This document shows, one piece after another, positions 56,025-64,000 of a stretch of 64,000 bases of DNA. The DNA lies in contig JAKSGN010000002.1 of the NCBI GenBank assembly GCA_024180945.1, positions 1,302,001 to 1,366,000 of the forward strand. Direction: 5' to 3'. This stretch comes from Macrophomina tecta (taxonomy: Eukaryota; Ascomycota; Dothideomycetes; Botryosphaeriales; Botryosphaeriaceae). Each line of letters opens with the position of its first letter. Position 1 is the stretch's first letter. Made by a program: the position numbers and the translations under genes. The notes beneath the pieces were generated by a model that ran no database searches, had not been told where the DNA came from, and saw only the letters and a program-made list of their open reading frames with translations.

Positions 56025-59000
56025 CATGCGCGCCATCGGTGATGATGAGCGTTGGCGGGCGGCGAAGGTGGGAGCGTCAGCGCCAAACTCCACCGGAGCC
56101 GGGGCCACGATGACGGGTCCGCCGAGCTCTTCCAGATGCGCGGCGAAGGGAAAAGGGGATGCGAGAAAAGAGCGACGGATGATGCAGGGACGGCGTCTCT
56201 CGCGAGTCATCACAAAAAGGCGCAGTGATGGGCGATCGTGGAAGTAGAAGGTCGGCGAACCGGTCCAGGGCACTGTCTCTCATCCTCCCGTCTGGCTCCT
56301 CCCCCACAAAATCTTCTCTGCAATGGTGCCGGATGGGCGCGGCTAGTGGGTGCTAGTGGACGACAAGAGCCAAAGTGTGGAGAAGATGTGCGTCGTCGGT
56401 GTCACCCCGTCTACGCACGCGCTCGCTCGCTCGCTCGAAAAGCATGCTAGCAGGTCGCACCGCATGGAAGAAGGGCCTCGCATGCGGTTTGCATTTTCGA
56501 GAGAACGAAGCGAAGATGCCGCCTGGGTCGCACGTCCTGCTGCACGCTGCACGCCCCGGCCACGGAGATTATGTGCCGTTGCTGTCGTCGCCGTCTCTTG
56601 TCGCCGCCTGTTGCGCCCGCCAGCTCTCAACTGTTCGTGCGTATGGAGCTCGTCCAGCCAACCAGCCAACTGCCGCGCACGCCTGAAACTCGTGTCGCGC
56701 AATGACAACAGCGGAAAGGAAAAAAAAAAATTGTTGGTGACGCAGCGAGCAGATTTTTATCCCTCTGGTTCTCGACCACGACACTTGTCAGGAATCCCGC
56801 GCCATCCCGAATGGCGACATTCGACCACGGCGTGACCGGAACAAAGAGGGACGTGCTGAGTCGTCGGGTCGCACACAAAGTATGTATGCTGGAAAGGGGA
56901 AGCGAGATAAAGCACAAGTCGAGCATTTGACGGAGCAGCAGTGCTTTTATTCTATGCACCAGCTCCTGCGCCAGAGCACGCGCACCGCCGTCCTAAGCCG
57001 CGCCTCGGGTACGCCCGTCATTAGCCTTCCACTGCTCTGCTCTGCTGTGGCGCTAGAGATCTGAGAAAAAGTAAATTAAATCATGGAGATCTGCCGAGCT
57101 CTGAATATAGCAAGGCCTCTGCTATCGAAACAACTGGCTATACCGCTCTTGCTCCGCCGTGCGTCTGCCAGCCGGCAACGATCTGCCAAACGGCCCTGCC
57201 TTCACGGCCGGGCATTTAGCAATCCTTGGGAGCCATCTCCGTCGTTAACATGCATCATCTTGCGACATCAATGACGATAGGCGCAGCACTGAGACATCGA
57301 CTCTGCCGCAATAACGGCGCGACACAATAAAGCCACACGAGCAAGCCTCGCGGCCGAACCCCTCTATTGAGGGCCAGCACCGCAGATCGGAACCAAAAAA
57401 GAAGGAAAAAAAAGAAAACAAAAATCTTCAAGCTTCACCACAACTGGGCAATCAGGCAAGCGTGGCCGGTCCAGCCTGGAGGGCTGCAGCGGCAACAAGG
57501 CAGACCCGGTCCAGCTCAGCCACTGCCTGCGGAGCGGGCGGGCGCCGTTCAGGGCGTCATTTGCCTGCCAGGCAGCATCACCCATCAGCTGGGCTGGGTG
57601 CTGGTGGTACATGCAAGGACGAAATAATAGCGCAAGCTGAAGAAATGCTCAAAGGGCGACAAGTACAAGACACCAACAAAGTCCATCGCTCGATAGTGCA
57701 GAGGTAACGCGTGGAAGAAGAGCGCAGAGATCCACCATTCCAGTGCCTCTGGAGGTCTAGCGTGGGGGTCAAAAGGCGGATAGAGCCTGTGCCATCCCCG
57801 TGCAGCACCGGCACCTTGTTGGCTGAGGATCCAATACACCCAGCTGCGCGTCAACTGAGAGGCTGGCGCCAGGACGTGCCTGGGCCTTTTTCTGCAGTTG
57901 GTGTGCTGCATGTTCCGAAATTGCAGCACATGCTCAGCACCTCTCTGTGAGCGGGCGGGCCCGATCCAACGAAGATTAGGCCGATAAAAGGACCTATCGC
58001 AAGTGGGTGCGCGGCCTTCAGGTGTGGCGGGACGGCCATGAGCGAGTTGAGAGGCTGCCTTGCGTGGGCATCAACGTTGCTTTTTGCGGGAACATGTCCA
58101 TGGTTTACAGCGGTTGCCGACGCTGGCGCGCGATCCCACGAAGTCATCAATGGCGACAAGACCAGGGTAGCGCGTGGGAGGCCAGGGCGCCAAACAGCTC
58201 TCTCGATTCCCGTTTGGGGGCAGGCAGCATAGGAAGCGGGCTAGCGCGGGGGGCGAGCATGAGGAGCTCTCACAGAGCGGCAGCGTGACAAATGCGGAAG
58301 CGGGCACTTGAGCATGGCTCCCGACTCCCGCAGCGCACGGAGGCCCTTATGACTGAGATAGCAGTGAGATAAGCTTGCGCGGCTGGCGAAGACGAGGTGC
58401 GGCGAAGGCACTGGGGCGGATTGGGCTTGGCTGGGAGCGCATTCCAGTCGTCGGCGGGCGGGCAGCTGATCGCTGGCATTCCCTCTTGCGGGCTGGCACA
58501 GGGCTGAGCGGACGCCCCTGCGTTCTGGCAGCGTTTCGGCTGGGCGCGGTGTGGCAGCGCGCGCGATGCTCACGGGGAGAGAGGTGGAGGAGGCGTGTGA
58601 CGGCAGGACGGGTACAGTCAGCGCAAAACAGCAGGGCCATGAGGAGAGTGGGGCTGGAAGTCCTGGCCGCGGGCGCGAGCGTGTCGCAACTCTGTCGGAG
58701 CCAAGCTCGCGGGCTCAGCAGCTGGCAGGCGCTGAGTGGTGGGCGTGGTCAGGCACCTGGGCGGGCGGAGCAGGGAGTGCAGCGGCAAACTCGCGCGAAA
58801 AAAATGCCGCCAAGCCGCTCTTTCCTGCCGCTGTGTCCTGCTGACAGGGGGGCCCGCACAAGGACACAACCATTATCCCGCTATGCAGGCCTAATGCGCC
58901 TAGCTGCTTTGCGAGTCCCTGCTTCTGCACAGCGCCGGATGGGTGTGCACACCTGCAGCGAGCGAAAGAGGCACGCCCCAGCTGCGCGCGTCCTTGATTC

Positions 59001-59291
59001 GCCCATGCTGCCTCGAAGCCGCACAGCCAGCTGCCTGCATCCTCATACAAGAGCGCCGCCTTCCCTCCGTCCAAGCCGCGCTTCCACTGAGGCCATCCTT
59101 CGCAACCATCGCGACTTCTTTTCTAGCTGAGCACACCATCTCCACCCGGGTTGACTCATCTTGCAACATCGCATCATTTAACCCTCCCCTGCCCCCATCG
59201 TTGCTTTTGCTCACCACTACCACCACTACCACCGCGACCACCGCCCACGCCATCCCGTGTGCTTCCGCAGTCGCTTCGACCATCATTCACC

Positions 59292-59750
59292 ATGGCTGCC
59301 GAGTGGTCCCACGACTTCTGCCTCACCTGCGACAAGCAGATTGAGCATGGTGCCTACTGCTCCCAGGCCTGCCGCCTGGCCGACCTCGACAAGGCGGCCG
59401 ACTACACTGCTTCCGCCGCCTCGTCATATGCTTCCTCGACCGGCAGCCCCAGCTCTGGTTTCTACTTCTCCGCCTACAAGACCTCGACGACTTCGGCTCC
59501 TTCCAGCCCCAACCTCTACTCGCCCAGGCAGCCTTCCTACTTCTCGCACTCGGCCTCTCCCTCCACTTCGTCCTCGGCCAGCGATTCGTCAAAGCGTAGC
59601 CTTACTCCCTCGTCATCGCAAACATCGTTGACGTCGATGGCTGCTCCCGCAACCCAAGGGCTCTCTGCTCAGGCCGCCAGCGAATTGCGGAGTTACGCCC
59701 ACGCATTCGACCAGGTGCGCGACATCCGGAGACGGAAACAGTCGGCGTAA
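59292..59750 (+). CDS. Ecl1-family lifespan/zinc-binding protein
   Basis: Single-exon 152-aa protein. The N-terminus has the Ecl1 signature: Cys10, Cys13, Cys23 and Cys27 in CLTCDKQIEHGAYCSQACRL, a small zinc-binding module, followed by AD and a Ser-rich tail. In fission yeast the Ecl1 family extends chronological lifespan and acts when sulfur, zinc or other nutrients are low. Residues 40-125 are Ser/Thr/Pro-rich and probably phosphorylated, with SPNLYSPRQPSYFSHSASPS and SSKRSLTPSSSQTSLTSM. The C-terminus (SELRSYAHAFDQVRDIRRRK) is helical and basic. An upstream open frame exists from 59151 but only this ATG (in a CACC ATGG context) starts right before the Cys module. A very long, repeat-rich upstream region precedes it. 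Confidence 0.88.
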   Translation: MAAEWSHDFCLTCDKQIEHGAYCSQACRLADLDKAADYTASAASSYASSTGSPSSGFYFSAYKTSTTSAPSSPNLYSPRQPSYFSHSASPSTSSSASDSSKRSLTPSSSQTSLTSMAAPATQGLSAQAASELRSYAHAFDQVRDIRRRKQSA

Positions 59751-61204
59751 ATGTCCCACTGTTAGCTGTTTCATTCGGCCAAGGATATTTCCCCTTGGCA
59801 GAGACACGCTGTCTCTCAACAAAAACCCACCTATGATTCTCAGTGGAGTCTCTCGGCTGGTTTCTGGGAGGCCAAGACACCTCTACGGGGACGGGTGCAT
59901 GCGCCAACCACCTACTCCGTCATCCATGACGTCTAAAAAAGAAGCAAAAAATATTTCTTTACGACTACTTCTCGTACTCAGCATGCGCCGAACCGGAGCA
60001 ACGCATTGCATATCTACGCATTTTAACGGCATAATCTCGACTTTCAGCATTCATCACCCGGTTCGACGGAATCGACGGCGCAAAAATCGAAACAGTTCAG
60101 GCACTTCGACTGATCTACCTGGAGTTTATTTTTCTTGTGCGGCCATTGGGGCGCGCTTTGTGTGACCAAAAAGCATTTTTCCTTTGTTCATGGCTCCTGG
60201 CCTCTATGTCGATGAATGTTTGGGATGGAGTCACAACATGTTTTGCTTGGGTACGGCCCGAGTGGATTGCTCTCTGGGATTAGCAAGGTGTAGGTGTCCG
60301 CTATACATGGGACTGGTGCTTGGGATGCATGGATTTGCAGGTTGGGTCGGGTCTAGGGAGTCTTGCTTTTTCGCGGCACTTGTCGATGTCCTCCGTATAG
60401 TTCTCTCTTCTCCACCTTTTAGTCTCCGGCTCGAACAGCCGGAGAGCGCTATACACCCGCATGGCTGTATGTAGGCGCACAGCGGACAGACAGCCGCTGA
60501 ATGGAAATGATCCCAACACATACCAAACATGTTCTGCATCTCGGGTGACTCTTCCTTTGCGCTCTGGCCACGGCAGCGTGACGGTGGCGTGTGTGACCCT
60601 TGGTGGGTACCTGGCAGGTGTCGCAGCCACTCATCTGACCTCGGTGCGGTGCCTGAGGCCGCCCAGTCGTGTGGTCCTCTCTGCACCCCCGTACTCTATG
60701 ACGGCGAGTGTGCGGAGTCTCCAGCGGAGGACAAAATGGGCCTTGCGCGATGTCACCAGGGGGACTTCGGGTCGGAGTTGCGGCCGACGCCAAGGGTAGC
60801 GCGTCGATGGGGAGGAGGGGGCAAGGCACGATGATGTGCTCGCACCCCACGCCGGCACGTCATATCGTCATGGGGCGTGGTGGTTTTTCAGATTCGCAGC
60901 TGGGCAGTCGCCCTGCGCGCGTGTCTCGGCAGCAGAGATCAGGGTCGCGGATGTGCGATAGAGCTGCGCACCCAAGACAGATCTGCCCCATGCCGCTCGG
61001 CCTGCTGGGGGGGCGCGCGCGAAGCGAGCCGAAGCAATTGGCCCGAGATAAGGTGTTTTCTGGAGGAGGAGGAGGGTGGGCTACGCCGGCTATCTCGCTG
61101 GGCCTGTGGCTGCGTCGCGGGATTGGGCAGGCTCGGGTGTGGAGGGTTGGCTGGAGTCCGGTGACTGGGCTGACTCGCGGGCGGGGGCTGGAGGAGAGGG
61201 CGCG

Positions 61205-61244
61205 TCAGGCAGGCAGGCAGGCCGGCAGGCAGGCCGGCAGGCCC
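61205..61244. repeat. CAGG/CCGG microsatellite
   Basis: GGCA units with regular GGCCGGCA variants over 40 bases. Confidence 0.85.
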
Positions 61245-61443
61245 CACTGCACATCGAGGATCGCGGCAGCTTCTCCACAAAAGGGGCGGCCCAACAGCTG
61301 AAGTTGCGGCCCGTAGCGACCAGCAAGGTCCTGACCCTTGTTCGGCGTCGGCCAACTTCCACTGTGACGGGTCTGGTAGCTGGCAGCTGGCAGACGAGAC
61401 CGCGCGGCAGCTCCCGGCCTCACACCACTCACGCGTTTCATCC

Positions 61444-61480
61444 TCTGCCGCTGCCGCTGCTGCTGCTGCTGCTGCTGCTC
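61444..61480. repeat. CTG/CCG trinucleotide repeat
   Basis: Begins CTGCCGCTGCCG and becomes pure CTG for about eight units. Confidence 0.85.
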
Positions 61481-64000
61481 TGTCGCACCTCGTCCTGCTC
61501 CGGCCATCATCAGTCGACTCTGCGCGAGGCACCCGGTCCCGCCCGCTGCCCGTCGCCCGCCGTCCCGCATTCCGAAGCCCCCCGCGACCCGAGCGCGCAC
61601 ACAGTCGCAGGCGCACAGAAATTCACGCTGCGCAGTCTGCTCGGCCCATAATTCCTCCCGGCACGCCGGTTGCGGCTCACGTCACTGCTGCTCGTGGAAG
61701 CCGCTGATCGGTCGATATGCTTGCCCTTGAGTCACTGCCGGCCATCGCAGCCACGCTGGATCTGCGTCCTGGCAGCGGCATGCTGGCAGGTCGCAAGCCA
61801 GCTCACCAGCTACACCAACAACAACAACGACAACAGCAACAACACACAATCTGCGGTGTTGTCCCGCGCGACAAGAGCCGCCCGCAAGGAGCGCCCTGGA
61901 TGCACGATCGGCCGCTATCGGCACGCCAGCGCTCTCCCCGATGTCGCTCACCAACACCAGCTGTGGAGCGCTCTCTCCCATTGTTCTGGAACCAGGTCCT
62001 GCCGCTCGCCGCGCTCCTCACCGCTTCCCCGAAGCTAGCCTTACGCCCAACTGTGGGGATTACATAAGTTACAGAGGGCACGGGAGCACGCGCTGTCCTT
62101 GCTGAACAAAAAAATGTCCCCGCCCCACCGCTGCCACTTCACATTTCACAAACCCTTGTGCAACGGCCTCTGCGTCGAGGCACACACCGCCCAAAGGTCC
62201 CGGAATCACCACAGAACACAGCAGCAGCTCTAGACTACTGTGAAATGAAGCTCGCCCTGTGACAACCCGGATGCTCTGCCTTGCGCCGCCAGTGCTTCGA
62301 CGCGCCCCGGCGCGCCGGCTTCAATCGCAATCTTCTGGGCTGACCAAGGACACAGCCACCAGCTCGCACGCTGCCGTACCCTACATCGCTGCTGCACAGC
62401 TTCGGGATCGCTCGCCCAGTGCCGCCTTCACCGGTCCCTGGAAGATCCCCCTGAGATGAAGGCGCCTTCTCTCCACAATCTCACTCCACGGTGCCTGATT
62501 CATTCCTCGCGGGACAACTACTCGGTCACCGGCCGCCCGCTTCCCCGGAGCACAGGCAATGGATACACATCGAGGTCTCTGCTGGAGCTGGCGTGACCGG
62601 TCAGGGTGCTCTGGCCCACCCACAGAGAAAAAAGTTGTACAACATCTTCCCGTACCGCTCAACACACACACATACGCGTATGCGGCGCTTGATGGGCCTC
62701 CCCGAGCCCGTGCGGCTGGAATGTGTCGATGTGGGCGGAGCCCACCCAGCTTCCAGAATTCTCGGGTCGCCTCGGGAAACTTTCACATCTCGCAGCTGGC
62801 CGAATGACAACGCATTGCCCAAGCCTGGGCGTCATCGTGCTCCAGTTCTTTTCTTTTTCTCCCTCAAAATTCCAGCTTCTCATTTTGCGCACCGGTCTAG
62901 AGCGTTACCACGCCATTGACCCATTGGATATCGTCATTTCTCTATACAGACACGTCAGTGTGAGTGTTGGCGTTTTCTTCGACGTGTATTCCGCGATGCC
63001 GCCGCTAGACCGCAAGCCTCGTGTATAACGTAATTGCCACCAAACTCAGAACGTGCGGCTACATACGTCGTAAGTCCCGAGTGCATGTACGACGAGCCCG
63101 ACGTTGGACAGATTGATCGCCGGGCGCCTATGCGTCGGCCACGACAATTTTTGGTGGAGTCTGATGACCCTGCGCTCAGCCTTACCTACGCGTCTGCCGC
63201 AGGTACGATGTCAGTCTCTCAAAGTCTTGCAGCATGGCCAGACCGGTGAAGTGAAGCATTCGTCCGCGTGCACGTATCCAAGAGAATGATTCGGTTTACG
63301 TCCGGACAAGTGGTTGAACCCGCGACGCGAATCATCCCGTTTGCAATTACCTTGACACAGCCCTCATACACACGCATCCGCCGCAGTGAGTACCTTGATG
63401 GGTTGTTCTCCCATGCTATCCGGTTGCTCAGCATGGCGCGTCCATGCTAGTTTCCCGCCTTGGAGTCTCTGTTTCATGCACACCGCAATCTTACTCTGAT
63501 TCTTAGACTTTCTCTCGCGTCCAGGGATCAACATTTGCTTGTCCCAGAAGTATCCACGCGATCCGCGACGTCTAGTGCACTTAGCAAGCCACGCGAGGGG
63601 AGCTCTCCCACAGTCTTTCGTTGATCTCCTTCAATTCACATGCGGAGGGGCATGAGCAGTCCGTGCTTGGATGAAAGTGGATCAGAAGGATTCCCCCTTT
63701 GCAAATCATTTGGTGGGCTTGGAGCAATCGGTTTACCTTCTGGTGAGTGTACCAATCCAGGACGTCGTCGCTCCCACGCGCAACCTATTACGAGTCAGCC
63801 AAGAACCCACGTGCTGAGGCAGGGTCCCCTGGAGGCGTCGAACTACTCTTCTGCAGAGTTCGAAAGACTCTCCACTTTGACATTTCCGTCTCGTAAGCTT
63901 TCGTTCTCACAGTTCCTCTTTCAAATTTGCCGCGAACGGCCGGCAGGGGCTGTGCTGCTACTGCTTCTGCTGCTGCTGCGTGATATTATGAGTTTGCGCG

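Larger units (their letters stand above)
51513..59291. other. 7.8-kb gene desert rich in homopolymers and microsatellites
   Basis: No frame here shows a known motif or consistent codon bias, and overlapping frames occur on both strands. Homopolymers of 16-25 A or T, CA, GA, GTGC and CTG repeats are listed separately. The last kilobase is GC-rich and is presumably promoter and 5' UTR of the Ecl1 gene. A non-coding RNA is possible but nothing in the sequence proves it. Confidence 0.4.
59751..64000. other. 4.2-kb stretch without supported gene
   Basis: 3' flank of the Ecl1 gene, then GC-rich sequence with CAGG and CTG repeats near 61.2-61.5 kb. Frames of up to 225 codons (minus 60939-61616) are Ala/Arg/Pro-rich products of GC content, with no motif. 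A gene starting to the right of the window could use this as promoter. Confidence 0.4.

Noticed and set aside
55779..56273. Frame encoding His-Thr and Ser-Asp repeats
   Set aside because: The repeats are translations of the GTGC and CTG microsatellites, not a protein.
60939..61616. 225-codon minus-strand frame
   Set aside because: Arg/Ala/Pro-rich product of GC content, crossing two microsatellites.
1..64000. tRNA, 5S rRNA, CRISPR array or intact transposon
   Set aside because: I looked for T-loop sequences, the fungal 5S internal control region, regular spacer arrays, transposase or reverse-transcriptase motifs and long terminal repeats, and found none. A covariance-model search would be needed to exclude small RNAs.

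Overview
The window is nuclear DNA of a filamentous ascomycete (Pezizomycotina, probably Dothideomycetes). The grounds are short GT-AG introns (about 45-180 nt) with GCTAAC/GCTGAC-type branch points, a Zn2Cys6 regulator, a HET-domain protein, a fungal Nce102/MARVEL protein, a GPI-type aspartic protease and small secreted cysteine-rich proteins. No bacterial-type operon, rRNA, CRISPR array or complete transposon was seen. All assignments are by eye; exon borders were fixed by reading frame, splice sites and family motifs.

Left part (1-15 kb): the decayed end of a von Willebrand A-domain gene (1-819), then the translocon subunit Sec61-beta (2133-2987), convergent with a 634-aa orphan protein (minus strand, 4827-6731). 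After a 3.4-kb intergenic stretch come an Nce102-like MARVEL membrane protein (10160-10783) and a 743-aa Zn2Cys6 transcription factor in six exons (12109-14676).

Accessory part (16-26.5 kb): an 8-cysteine small secreted protein, a secreted precursor with Kex2 sites and repeated peptides (18668-19240, the most unusual gene here), a spliced 100-codon orphan gene next to a headless opposite-strand fragment (21.7-22.4 kb), and a GH3 beta-glucosidase pseudogene (24042-26489). The functional genes here are small and secreted, and broken genes cluster with them.

Housekeeping block (27-51.5 kb), dense and mostly in divergent or convergent pairs: an INO80F-like chromatin subunit, a HET-domain protein with a Gln-rich N-terminus, the TOR subunit LST8, a Gln-rich nuclear-looking protein, mitochondrial methionyl-tRNA formyltransferase, the Mon1-Ccz1 subunit CCZ1, a SAP-domain mitochondrial protein, a GPI-type aspartic protease and a lipoate-protein ligase. 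Three of these (FMT1, the SAP protein, the lipoate ligase) are mitochondrial; LST8 and CCZ1 belong to TOR signalling and vacuole/endosome traffic.

Right part (51.5-64 kb): a gene-poor stretch rich in long A/T homopolymers and microsatellites, with one clear gene, an Ecl1-family lifespan factor (59292-59750).
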